Shown: positions 8,828 through 17,224, counted from the stretch's first letter. The stretch is DNA of 19,579 nt from UMGS75 sp964507405 (GCA_964507405.1 CAZDPJ010000027.1:1-19579), one strand, 5' to 3'. Made by a program: numbers and translations. Notes: a model not told the origin generated them from the letters alone.

Positions 8828-9733
8828 TTATTCGTTCTCCTTACTACAGAAAGTCACTTCTTTTCCATAGAAATATACAGCAACAGTACCAGGGCCAACA
8901 GATGCACCTACAATTGGTCCAATATAATCAATAATTATTGTTGCCTTATTTGCTTCTGGGATTGTTTCTAATAACATCTTTTTTATTTCTAAAGCATCTT
9001 CTAATACGTTGGCATGAGTAATACCTATAAATAAGTTTTCTTTATTAGTATAATTTTCAGCACACATTTCAATTATTGTTTTAATTGATGTAAAACGGCC
9101 TCTAACCTTTTTAAAAGCAACATTTTGTCCTAATGTATCAGATATAATAATCGGTTTAATTTTAAGAATTGAACCAAAAACAGCACTTGCAGCAGTAACA
9201 CGACCCGCTCTTTTTAAATAATTTAAATCCTCAACTGTTGCGATTTGATTCATTTCTTGTTTATGTTCTTCTAAATATTGAGCAACTTCTTCAATCAATT
9301 TTCCTTCATCTCTCATCAAAGATGCTGTTATACACATAATACCAAGACCAAGACTTGAATTTCTACTATCTACACAGTAGACTTTAGCATCTGGATATTC
9401 TTCTTTTAATTCATCTCTAACACGAGTACTAACGTAATATGATGCCGAAAGTGCTGATGAACAAGAAATAGATAATACATCATATCCTTGTTTTATTTTT
9501 TCAACAAAGCAATCTCTATATTGTTCCGCATTTATTTGTGATGTTTTAAAAATTGTTCCCTTTTCCATTGCTTCATAGAATTCTTTAGCTGGTATAATTT
9601 CCCAGTCAAGATTTGCCGGAATATCTTTTCCATCATATAGTATTCTCATTGGTGTATATTCTATATCATATTTAGTTCTAAGTTCTTTATTTAAGTCTGC
9701 ACATGAATCTGTAATAATAACAAATTTTTTCAT
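8828..9733 (-). CDS. fakB: DegV/FakB fatty acid-binding protein (first gene of operon)
   Basis: 301 aa DegV-family protein and the first gene of the lipid operon. Seen in order: TDSCADL (8-14), KTSQIN (63-68), SISCSSALSAS (88-98), LKRAGRV (173-179) and IVGASVGPG (274-282). The His that precedes xGPG in canonical FakB is replaced by Ser278; the second copy has Asn in the same place. FakB proteins bind a free fatty acid in a closed pocket and pass it to FakA for phosphorylation; the acyl-phosphate product can leave for PlsX or PlsY. The start is ATG 9733, well supported by GGAGG six to seven bases upstream, about 60 nt below the predicted transcription start. Confidence 0.88.
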   Translation of the reverse strand: MKKFVIITDSCADLNKELRTKYDIEYTPMRILYDGKDIPANLDWEIIPAKEFYEAMEKGTIFKTSQINAEQYRDCFVEKIKQGYDVLSISCSSALSASYYVSTRVRDELKEEYPDAKVYCVDSRNSSLGLGIMCITASLMRDEGKLIEEVAQYLEEHKQEMNQIATVEDLNYLKRAGRVTAASAVFGSILKIKPIIISDTLGQNVAFKKVRGRFTSIKTIIEMCAENYTNKENLFIGITHANVLEDALEIKKMLLETIPEANKATIIIDYIGPIVGASVGPGTVAVYFYGKEVTFCSKENE

Positions 9734-9798
9734 TTAAATTCCTCCGTTAGACCATATTAAAATTAATTAACTATTTTTTTAATAGAGTAATCTATCTT

Positions 9799-9827
9799 AT
9801 TATATCATAATTTTCGACAAAAATCAA
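9799..9827 (-). promoter_or_regulatory. Promoter of the fakB-fakB-fakA-patatin-MFS-plsX-ligase-plsC operon
   Basis: Reading the minus strand: -35 TTGATT (9827-9822), a 17-base spacer, then -10 TATAAT (9804-9799) preceded by TGA, making an extended -10 (TGATATAAT). The predicted start near 9792 leaves a leader of about 60 nt before ATG 9733. No other strong promoter was seen inside the packed gene array, so this is likely the main promoter for at least eight genes. Confidence 0.75.
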
Positions 9828-9867
9828 TTTATGTGGTTTAATACATCAAAGCATAATTTCAAAAATT

Positions 9868-9895
9868 TGACAAAGGTCTATTTTTAATATATAAT
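9868..9895 (+). promoter_or_regulatory. Promoter of the alpha/beta hydrolase gene
   Basis: Perfect -35 TTGACA (9868-9873), 16-base spacer and perfect -10 TATAAT (9890-9895). Transcription should begin near 9902, only about 14 nt before the start codon at 9916. An inverted repeat TCAAA-AA-TTTGA (9859-9870) overlaps the -35 box and could be an operator. The two divergent -35 boxes (this one and the operon's) are only about 40 bp apart. Confidence 0.72.
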
Positions 9896-9905
9896 ATATA
9901 AAAAT

Positions 9906-9910
9906 GGAGG
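9906..9910 (+). promoter_or_regulatory. Ribosome binding site fixing the hydrolase start
   Basis: GGAGG, five bases before ATG 9916. It lies inside the reading frame if the upstream ATG at 9904 were used, and that ATG is almost at the predicted transcription start, so translation should begin at 9916. Confidence 0.8.
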
Positions 9911-9915
9911 TTTAT

Positions 9916-10872
9916 ATGACGCCACTTATTATTATAATTATTGTTATTAGTTCATTATTAGTATTATCACTAATTGGCTATTTTATTTTTACTTTTAATT
10001 TATCAAGAAAAATTTATTTACATCAATTGCATAGGAAGGACAAAGATACGTGGGGTAGACACTGCTCATGGATGACAAATCCTTTACAAGTTAAAATGTA
10101 TGAAATTGGTATTGAATGGGGAGAAAAAAACAAAGATTTTAAAAAAGATGTACATATTATAAATGAAGGATTAAACCTTTATGGAGAATACTTTGATTTT
10201 GGATATGATAAAGTCGCTTTTATTCATCAAGGTAGAACTGAAGCATGTATGTACTCATATTTTTTCGCAAAGCCTTATCAAGATGCTGGATATAATATCC
10301 TAGTAATTGATCCACGTGCACACGGTTATAGTGATGGTGAATACAATACTATTGGATTTGAAGAATATAAAGATGTAATTGCATGGGCAAATTTTTTAAA
10401 AGAAACATATCAAATTGACACTATTGTAATGCATGGAATTTGCATTGGTGGTGCCGCTTCATTATACGCAATGCTAAGCGAAAATTGCCCGGATAATTTA
10501 AAAGCATTAATAGTTGAAGGTATGTATCCAGATTTTTATGATTCATTTAAAAATCACATGATTGTTGATAAAAGACCACTATTTCCTGTTTTACAAGAAT
10601 GTAACTTTTGGATGAAACATTATACAAAACATTCAATGAAATATGGTCCTAAAGACTGTATTAATAAATTAACTAAACCACTTCTTTTACTTCACAGTAA
10701 AGAAGACCTATATTCTCTTCCTAAAAAGGCAGAGTATCTTTACAATAAATGTGGAAGTAAAACCAAAAAAATTGTATGGTTTGATAAAGGTGCCCACTCT
10801 CATATTAGGGCAGTTACACCCGAAGCATATGATAAAGCAATTCAAGATTTTCTAAAAGAAATCAATTTATAA
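9916..10872 (+). CDS. Membrane-anchored alpha/beta hydrolase with Cys nucleophile
   Basis: 318 aa. Residues about 3-27 form one hydrophobic anchor; the rest is an alpha/beta hydrolase fold most like the uncharacterised Firmicute membrane-tethered hydrolases. Visible elements: FIHQGRTEA (102-110, oxyanion region), VIDPRAHGYSDG (130-141), nucleophile elbow HGICIGGAAS (173-182), an acidic residue in HSKEDLYSLP (D264) and a His in KGAHSH (H294). The elbow has Cys176 where almost all relatives have Ser; the codon is a plain TGC. A Cys-Asp-His triad is known in dienelactone hydrolases, so the enzyme may still be active, but its substrate is unknown. ATG 9904 is rejected in favour of 9916 because of the GGAGG position. 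It is transcribed divergently from the lipid operon, which hints at, but does not prove, a lipid-related role. Confidence 0.85.
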   Translation: MTPLIIIIIVISSLLVLSLIGYFIFTFNLSRKIYLHQLHRKDKDTWGRHCSWMTNPLQVKMYEIGIEWGEKNKDFKKDVHIINEGLNLYGEYFDFGYDKVAFIHQGRTEACMYSYFFAKPYQDAGYNILVIDPRAHGYSDGEYNTIGFEEYKDVIAWANFLKETYQIDTIVMHGICIGGAASLYAMLSENCPDNLKALIVEGMYPDFYDSFKNHMIVDKRPLFPVLQECNFWMKHYTKHSMKYGPKDCINKLTKPLLLLHSKEDLYSLPKKAEYLYNKCGSKTKKIVWFDKGAHSHIRAVTPEAYDKAIQDFLKEINL

Positions 10873-10905
10873 AAAGCATTTAAGAAATTCTTAAATGCTT
10901 TTTTT
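10872..10905. terminator. Bidirectional intrinsic terminator
   Basis: A 13-bp perfect stem (10872-10884 with 10890-10902, starting AAAAGCATTTAAG) and a 5-base loop, followed by T on the plus side and by a T-rich tract on the minus side. It separates the convergent alpha/beta hydrolase and SGNH hydrolase genes. Confidence 0.85.
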
Positions 10906-10938
10906 AGGAAATTTTTGATTATTAACATTTGTAATAAA

Positions 10939-11649
10939 TTACGCATTCAAGGCAATATTTATTGCCTTTTTTACTTCTTTTGATACAACGATATAACCAT
11001 CATCAGTCAAATGACCACCATCAATTGTATACGAATTCACTATTTCTTTTGTATTAAAATCTAAAAGAGGCGTAAATAAATCAACATAAATATTGTTATA
11101 TTTAGAAGCAAGATCTTTGATTATAACATTATTAAAGGCAGCTTGATTGTTATTTTTACCCCAGTGATTTCCTCCCATTGATGTTAATGAAAGTTGTATA
11201 ATCTTAGTATTTGGTAAATTTTCTTTTAAGCCAATTAATATATTTTCATAATTTTCAAACATTGTTTTAAAATTATTCGCGCCAATCAACAAAACAACAA
11301 CCTTTGGTTTTAAATCATATACCGAAACCTTTAATCTACTTTCAAGTGTAAAAGTTGTATCGCCACTAATACCGCGATTAACACAAAGATATTCAGGATA
11401 AAATTTATTTACATCACACATATCTGTTAAACTATCACCAAGGAAAGCCACATCTACTTCATATGGATTGTAAAATTTATTTTCTTCTTCAAATTTATTT
11501 AATTTTGTTTGATAAAAGTTTTGAAAATATTCTGCCAGTTCTTTATCTTTTTTACTTTCCTTAAAAGAGAAATAGCTAAAAACAGCAATAAAACATGTTA
11601 CACAAATTGTACTTAATATTATTATTAAAAATATTATTTTCTTTTTCAT
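10939..11649 (-). CDS. Membrane-anchored SGNH/GDSL hydrolase
   Basis: 236 aa. An N-terminal hydrophobic stretch (about 5-27) after three Lys residues acts as a signal anchor or uncleaved signal peptide, so the catalytic domain should be outside the membrane. SGNH blocks: GDSLTD (71-76, Ser73), RGISGDTT (92-99, Gly block), LIGANN (121-126, Asn block, usually GxND) and DGGHLTDDG (210-218, catalytic D210 and H213). The family hydrolyses esters: acyl esters, lysophospholipids, or O-acetyl groups on cell-wall glycans. The short length and anchored form fit the secreted esterase type, but the substrate cannot be called. It stands alone with its own promoter and a shared terminator. The ribosome site is AGGAAT, about nine bases from ATG 11649. 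Confidence 0.88.
   Translation of the reverse strand: MKKKIIFLIIILSTICVTCFIAVFSYFSFKESKKDKELAEYFQNFYQTKLNKFEEENKFYNPYEVDVAFLGDSLTDMCDVNKFYPEYLCVNRGISGDTTFTLESRLKVSVYDLKPKVVVLLIGANNFKTMFENYENILIGLKENLPNTKIIQLSLTSMGGNHWGKNNNQAAFNNVIIKDLASKYNNIYVDLFTPLLDFNTKEIVNSYTIDGGHLTDDGYIVVSKEVKKAINIALNA
10949..10972 (+). terminator. Second plus-strand terminator inside the convergent gene
   Basis: Perfect 8-bp stem AAGGCAAT/ATTGCCTT (10949-10956 with 10961-10968), 4-base loop and a T tail to 10972. It works only on the plus strand as a backup to the terminator at 10872-10905, and lies within the last codons of the SGNH hydrolase gene. Confidence 0.6.
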
Positions 11650-11674
11650 TATTTAATTCCTACCCTTTTTAATA

Positions 11675-11703
11675 ATTATACTTTATTTTATATGCTTTGT
11701 AAA
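11675..11703 (-). promoter_or_regulatory. Promoter of the SGNH hydrolase gene
   Basis: On the minus strand: -35 TTTACA (11703-11698), exactly 17 bases of spacer, -10 TATAAT (11680-11675). It starts right after the terminator of the ABC transporter genes, so the hydrolase is probably a separate transcript. Confidence 0.72.
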
Positions 11704-11717
11704 GAAATAAGAAAAGA

Positions 11718-11740
11718 AAGATGTAAACAAATTACATCTT
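11718..11740 (-). terminator. Terminator of the ABC transporter operon
   Basis: Minus strand: stem AAGATGTAA/TTACATCTT (9 bp), 5-base loop, then the T-rich tract TCTTTTCTT. It overlaps the stop codon of the second ABC gene (TAA at 11741-11739). Confidence 0.7.
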
Positions 11741-14326
11741 ATTCTTTTGCTTTTAAAATATCAATATATTTAAATTTTCTAAGTGTTAACATTGGAATTA
11801 ATGAAGCAATAAAAATTATAAATAACACTATAACTAAGTCAATTGTAATCATTTTAGGATACATTGATATAATATTTAATTTATAAAACTGAATTGAAAA
11901 CATAGAAGAAAAAGAATCGATTAATATATTATTTGCTAAATACGATGCAACTCTCATTCCAAGAATTGAAAAAGCTATAATAACAAGACCTACAACTAAT
12001 GTTTCAAGCATAAATATTCTACCAATATCATTATCTTTTCCGCCTAATGTTTTAATTACACCAATTTCATAATAGCTCTTTTTTATATTTTTACTACCAA
12101 ATGAAATTAAATAAATCAAACATATAGCAAGCATTATATATTCTAGTGTTAAAACAAGAGACCTAAAAATTTGAATCGCTCGATTTATATAATAAACTCC
12201 ACTACTATCATTATTGAATAAAGAAAAATCAAGTTCACTTACAACATCTAATATTTTTTCGGTTTGATAAATATCAGATAAATATAATCTATAAACCATA
12301 TGATCAATTTTCATTAAACCAATATATGTATTATCATTTGTATATATTCCAACATCTTTTGATAAAGCTTTAACAATAAAAGTTTTATTATAGAAAATTT
12401 CATCACCACTAGTATTTGTATATTTAGTAAAAGTAATTTCATGAGGAATAAAAGAATCTAAATTTGAGGTTGTATATTTAGTTGAAAATAAATTATTATA
12501 TTCATCATATCCCATAATTATTTCATTATCTTTTAATTCTATTAATTCATTATTATTTTTATATACATGAAAAAAGTCATTATAATATTTAGGAATAGAT
12601 GTTCCTCTTGATAAATAAAATTTACCAATATAATAAGAATTAACTTTATCCCAAGATGTAATATCTATAAAATAATTAGGATTGATTGAATAATTTATAC
12701 CTATAAATTTGGTGACATTTTCAATAAATTCCGTATACTCACTACATTTTTTTAGATTTTCTTCTAAAGGATAATCCGCGCCAATCTTCCAAAAATCATT
12801 ATAAATATCAATAACTGATTTATATTTTGTTTTATATCCAGTATCAATGACCGCTTGAATATAACACCTTACTTTTTTTCCATAAGAATATTCGCCAATA
12901 AGGTCATCATACGAGTTATAATATGTGGGCCAATAATAAAGTAAGCTATCCGCAACATAATCTGTAATAATTATTCCATAACTAGGTCCATCAATGCTTC
13001 CAGCAAGTACTTTAACCTCACTAAATAATTTTTCAAGAAATTCTTTATCACATACTAAAGTCCCATATGACTCAGTAATGTAGAAATTTTTAGTTAAATA
13101 ACTAACTACAGGTATTCTTTCTCCTAATATTTCAGTGCCCTTTATATGAAGTGAAGTATTATATAATTCATAGACTGTACCTTTATAATTTTTTTAAATT
13201 TATCTATTTTATTACTTGTTATAGTTGAATACTTTATAGAACTTTCATAAGCATTTTTTACATCGTGAATAATTAAAGCTTGCTCTTTTTGTTCAAAAAT
13301 AGTATTGGCAACGGCTTTATTTTCATCAAAATTTACAAAAGATTGTAAAACATAAAATACAGATATAATCATTGTTGCCATAACAACAGTAATTATTTTA
13401 TTCTTTATGCGTCTCTTAAAAAATAGTTTAAATAATTTAAAAATATTTTTGTTTTTCGCAGTTCCATCCTCAAAATCAAATGTTTTATTTTTACTAGTAA
13501 GACGTCTTGCTTTTTGAAAGCCATCATCTCTTTGAATTACATTACTTATTTTTTCTTTATTTTCTCTAATATATTCAATGTTTGCTTCTGTTAAATTATC
13601 ATGGTGAGGTAAATACAAAGTACCATCTTCTAGTCGAAAATCATTCTGATATTTTCTATTTCGAACCACGTCTTTTACAATTACACCATCAGATAGTTCA
13701 ATTACCCTATCAGCATACATATCAGCATCAACCATATTATGTGATACAACTACAACTAAACATTTTTTAGCTATTTCTTTTAAAAGATTTAATACTTGAG
13801 GAGTTGTAACATTATCAAGATTTCCTGTTGGTTCATCGCCAAGAATCATTTTAGGATTTTTTACTATGGCTCTGGCAATAGCAACTCTTTGACATTCTCC
13901 TCCCGATAGTTCATTAGGATATCTATTTTCATATCCTTCTAAATCAACAAGTTTCAATGTTTCACTGATAATGCCATCATCATTTTTACCAATTAAGTCT
14001 AATGATAATGCTATATTTTGATAAACAGTTAATTCATCTATTAAATGATAATCTTGAAAAATAAATCCTAAATAGGTACCATGGTATTTATTTAAGTCCT
14101 TGGTTTTTAAACTACTTATATTATTGCCATCTACAATTATTTCACCACTTGTAGCATCATCAAACCTAGCAATCATATTTAATAATGTACTTTTACCACT
14201 TCCACTTTTACCAGTGATAAATACCATCCCATGATCTGGAAGAGTAAAGGAAATATCATTTAAAGCAACACATTTAATTTTCTTTTTTTCTTTAAATATT
14301 TTCGTTAAATTTTTAATTTCAATCAT
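11739..14326 (-). pseudogene. Frameshifted ABC transporter, fused ATPase-FtsX/MacB-type permease
   Basis: The first frame runs from ATG 14326 for 394 codons to a TAA at 13142. It holds a complete ATPase domain (Walker A GKSGSGKST 39-47, signature LSGGE 140-144, Walker B ILGDEPTGNLD with D164/E165) and the first membrane helix (about 308-330). The rest of the protein continues in another frame without a break from about 13187 down to TAA 11739: the large extracellular domain, including ITDYVADSLLYYWP and VIDTGYKTKYKS, then three membrane helices with YEIGVIKTLGGKD. The switch point is the seven-A run at 13195-13189. Adding one A gives a continuous protein of about 862 aa that aligns end to end with the intact 868 aa neighbour, for example TVYELYN here against NIFKLYN there. 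The ATG at 12515 is internal, not a separate gene. It could be a real pseudogene, a slippage-controlled gene or a sequencing indel. AAGGAG lies before ATG 14326, with a 3-nt gap from the upstream gene. Confidence 0.85.
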
Positions 14327-14329
14327 AGC

Positions 14330-16936
14330 TTACTCCTTAGCCTTAATTATTTCTATTGGTTTAACTTTATATAAAAAGATAATCGAAATAATTGATGAAA
14401 TAAACGAGATAAATATAACTGCAAACATATTAAATGCCATTAAGGAAGGTAAAGTTCTAACTATTCTTAAATCAAAAATAACAATATCTAGTACTCTAGA
14501 GAAAGAATTAGTTAACATTCTATTTATAATTTTAATTATTATAGGGCTAAAGATAACTGAAGATATACATATTCCAATACCCGATAATAAGACATTTAAA
14601 ATAAATAATACTCCAATATCTTTAGTTTTGCCACCTAATGACTTAAGAACACCTATTTCATATAAATTTTGTCTTATATTATTTATACCAAAAAGGATTA
14701 AATAAGCAAGTTCAAATATAATTAAAATAACAAATATCAGTTTTAAAAAAGGAACAAAAGAATTAACAAATTTATTTATAAATAATATATTATCTTGATC
14801 AATACTATTTGGATGAATATTTAAATCGTTGGCCATATGAGCTATTGATTCGACATTTGATACATTATCAAAATATAAACCATAATTTTGTAAATTTAAT
14901 GAAAAGAAAGTAATATAGTCTTTATCATTTAATACAATACTATTTCCATTAGTAAGTTTAGTTAAGTGATAGGTTTTAGAGTACATTACGCCTTTAGTAT
15001 TATCACCATCAATATAATGTGTAATAGTAAAATCGTGAGGTGTAAAATTTTTATAAGTTGACTCATTATAAGATGTACTAAACAATTGATTATAAACAGA
15101 ATAACTTATAGCAACTTCTCCTTCATTAACTGTAATATCAGAAAAAGTATTGATAGCAACTGGGATACTTATATTTTTATCAATTTTATATTCTTTTCCA
15201 TTACCACTAAAGGAATCACAACAAAATCTAAATGTTGAATTTACACGTATTTTTTTAATATCTTCTTCAAAGTTAGGATTTATATTATAACAAATACCTA
15301 AATGAGTATTTACATCTTCTAAAAATCCCTTATAAAGTGATGTTTCAACAATATTAGAATAAGTATTACTATAATCAATACTATTAGCATACTCTTCAAT
15401 AATTGAGGCATACTTAGTTTTATATCCTGTTTCTATTACTGCACTAACTGAATAATGAAGTGATATATTAGATAATGAAAAAGAATTAATTATATCTTCA
15501 TAACTATTAAATGTTTTTATACTATATATTAAGCTATCAGCAACATAATCGGTTAGAATCATTTTACAGTCATCATCTCTAATCTCACCAGCAAGGATAT
15601 TTAAATTTCCATCGATGCCATATATTTTCTTTAAATAATCTAAAGAACAATTTAAAGTACCAAGAGATTCTTTACAATAAAATTCTTCATAATTTCTATT
15701 AATATCTCTAATTACACCAGCAGATATTTTATCTTGTGATGTACCTATCGTATAATTATATAATTTAAAAATATTTCCATCCGTCTTAGATGATGATATT
15801 TTTTGATATTCATCATCTGTAATATCATGAATATTTGATGTATGAACAGATTCTTTAAATGGCACTTGATCATATTTTTTTAAAACTACAGTTTCATTAC
15901 TAGCAAAGTTATAGCTATTTGGATCAAATCTAATCATTGATTGCGTAATAGAAATTACAACAAAGATTAAAGTTGTAACAAGAATTATGCTGAGGCTTGA
16001 AATAAATCTTTTTCTTAAAAATACTTTTGCTAATTTAAATGTATTTTTAAGTGAAAGATTATTTGAAGATAATTCAGTAACTTTATCACTAACAATATCA
16101 TCGTTATTATCTATAAATCCACTATCAAGTTGAACTATGTTTTTTATTTCATCTTTTTTTATTTCATTTAGTAAGTCAACAGTTTCTTCTTCAGTTAAGT
16201 CTTTATGATATGGTAAAACTATGTCGTTATCTGTTATTATAAACTCATTATTATAATTATCTTTTTTAACTATATCACTAATAATATTACCAGAATTTAA
16301 TTCAATAATTCTATCTGCGTAAATATATGCACTTTCAATATCATGACTTACAATAACAACAAGTTTTGTTTTAGAAATTTTTTTAAGTACTTCCATTACA
16401 AGTTTTGTAGTCTTATTATCAAGATTTCCTGTAGGTTCATCCCATAGTATTAGTTTACGGTCTTTAGCAAGAGCTCTCGCAATTGCAATTCTTTGACGCT
16501 GTCCACCACTAAGTTCATACGGATATCTTTCCTCATATCCAGACATTTCAACCTCAGCTAATACATCTTCAACAATACTTTTATCAGTAATTCCAGAAAT
16601 ATCCATGCTTAATTCAATGTTTTGTCTTACAGTTAATTCATCAAGCAAATTATAATGTTGAAAAACAAATCCTAAGTATGAACTACGATATTTCATAAAA
16701 TCTTTAGACGTAAACGTAGAAAAGTTATTGCCATCGACAATAATTTCACCAGATGTATAATCGTCAAGTCCGCCTATCATATTTAATAAAGTACTTTTAC
16801 CACTACCACTTTTACCGATAATAAAAATAAAACCAGTATCTGGTAAAGTAAATGTTAAGTTTTTTAATACAATATTTTTTTGCTTTTTATTATTTCTACT
16901 TTTATAAACCTTACTTAAATTATTAATTTTTATCAT
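14330..16936 (-). CDS. ABC transporter, fused ATPase-FtsX/MacB-type permease
   Basis: 868 aa single-chain half transporter. The N-terminal ATPase has Walker A GKSGSGKST (41-49), Q-loop Q93, signature LSGGQRQR (142-149), Walker B LILWDEPTGNLD (D166, E167) and switch H198. A linker leads to membrane helix 1 (about 311-331), then an extracellular domain of about 390 residues, then three C-terminal helices (about 726-751, 775-800, 833-856) with the FtsX-type motif YEIGVLKSLGGK (759-770). This is the MacB/type VII architecture, which works mechanically on periplasmic or extracellular substrates rather than as a pore. Gram-positive members handle peptides, antimicrobials or lipoproteins. No two-component system or peptide gene lies beside it, so the substrate is open. 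The start is ATG 16936 with GGAG six bases upstream. It is followed after 3 nt by a paralogue, so the pair is co-transcribed and could form a heterodimer. Confidence 0.9.
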   Translation of the reverse strand: MIKINNLSKVYKSRNNKKQKNIVLKNLTFTLPDTGFIFIIGKSGSGKSTLLNMIGGLDDYTSGEIIVDGNNFSTFTSKDFMKYRSSYLGFVFQHYNLLDELTVRQNIELSMDISGITDKSIVEDVLAEVEMSGYEERYPYELSGGQRQRIAIARALAKDRKLILWDEPTGNLDNKTTKLVMEVLKKISKTKLVVIVSHDIESAYIYADRIIELNSGNIISDIVKKDNYNNEFIITDNDIVLPYHKDLTEEETVDLLNEIKKDEIKNIVQLDSGFIDNNDDIVSDKVTELSSNNLSLKNTFKLAKVFLRKRFISSLSIILVTTLIFVVISITQSMIRFDPNSYNFASNETVVLKKYDQVPFKESVHTSNIHDITDDEYQKISSSKTDGNIFKLYNYTIGTSQDKISAGVIRDINRNYEEFYCKESLGTLNCSLDYLKKIYGIDGNLNILAGEIRDDDCKMILTDYVADSLIYSIKTFNSYEDIINSFSLSNISLHYSVSAVIETGYKTKYASIIEEYANSIDYSNTYSNIVETSLYKGFLEDVNTHLGICYNINPNFEEDIKKIRVNSTFRFCCDSFSGNGKEYKIDKNISIPVAINTFSDITVNEGEVAISYSVYNQLFSTSYNESTYKNFTPHDFTITHYIDGDNTKGVMYSKTYHLTKLTNGNSIVLNDKDYITFFSLNLQNYGLYFDNVSNVESIAHMANDLNIHPNSIDQDNILFINKFVNSFVPFLKLIFVILIIFELAYLILFGINNIRQNLYEIGVLKSLGGKTKDIGVLFILNVLLSGIGICISSVIFSPIIIKIINRMLTNSFSRVLDIVIFDLRIVRTLPSLMAFNMFAVIFISFISSIISIIFLYKVKPIEIIKAKE

Positions 16937-17118
16937 ATAATCTCCACTGATAACTTTTTATAATATATATAAAAATTACCATGCTTTTTATACTTTTTCA
17001 CATTATAAAAGTCAAATAAACAACTTCTAAATTTTATAGCTATGTTTAATTTATGATAATGTCCTAATAAGTAAATCACGATATAATACTAGTGGTGGTA
17101 TTAATCATGAAGTATAAA
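16937..17118. other. Intergenic region between ABC operon and IS21 element
   Basis: No gene of normal size. It contains the ribosome site and a weak candidate promoter for the ABC genes on the minus strand. On the plus strand there is TATAAT (17082-17087), a GTGGTGG stretch (17092-17098) and ATG 17107. That reads four codons (MKYK) up to the IS left end and then stops within the IS (TGT TAA). This could be the head of a gene cut by the IS, but no matching continuation is seen on the far side. Confidence 0.45.
17002..17030 (-). promoter_or_regulatory. Candidate promoter of the ABC transporter operon
   Basis: Minus strand: -10 TATAAT (17007-17002) with a poor -35 TTAGAA (17030-17025) at a 17-base spacing. 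It leaves a leader of about 60 nt before ATG 16936. Only the -10 is convincing. Confidence 0.35.
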
Positions 17119-17165
17119 TGTTAAAATAAAAGTACCCAATTGTGTTCATATAAGAATCCCCAATT
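17119..17165 (+). repeat. IS21 left terminal inverted repeat with two 21-bp subrepeats
   Basis: Subrepeats at 17119-17139 and 17143-17163, both starting TGTT and ending CCCAA, period 24 bp. Together with the right end they share a pattern close to TGTTnAnnTAAnnnTCCnCAA. Confidence 0.75.
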
Positions 17166-17192
17166 CTTAACAACACAAATGAGTACTTTTTT
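17128..17192 (+). terminator. Hairpin terminator at the left end of the IS
   Basis: Long interrupted stem: AAAAGTAC (17128-17135) pairs with GTACTTTT (17183-17190), ATTGTGTT with AACACAAAT, and AAGAAT with ATTCTT around a CCCC loop; a T run follows. Placed just before the istA promoter, it should stop outside transcription from entering the transposase genes. Confidence 0.6.
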
Positions 17193-17200
17193 GATATAAT
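17192..17200 (+). promoter_or_regulatory. Extended -10 promoter of istA
   Basis: TGATATAAT: a perfect -10 at 17195-17200 with the TGn extension, 24 nt before ATG 17225. The -35 position (AACACA) is poor, so the extended -10 probably compensates. AAAGGAAG is the ribosome site. Confidence 0.55.
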
Positions 17201-17224
17201 AATTACAGAAAGGAAGTAATTATT

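Noticed and set aside
9859..9870. FabT-type operator
   Set aside because: FabT sites have TTTGA before TCAAA; this repeat has the arms in the opposite order, so it is listed only as an unknown inverted repeat.
11739..12515. Separate 258 aa permease gene starting at ATG 12515
   Set aside because: The same frame is open upstream to about 13187 and encodes the missing extracellular domain of the ABC fusion; no ribosome site is seen before 12515.
13186..13200. Programmed -1 ribosomal frameshift at the A run
   Set aside because: The zero-frame phase (TTT AAA AAA ATT) does not allow both tRNAs to re-pair after a -1 slip; slippage of RNA polymerase or a plain deletion fits better.
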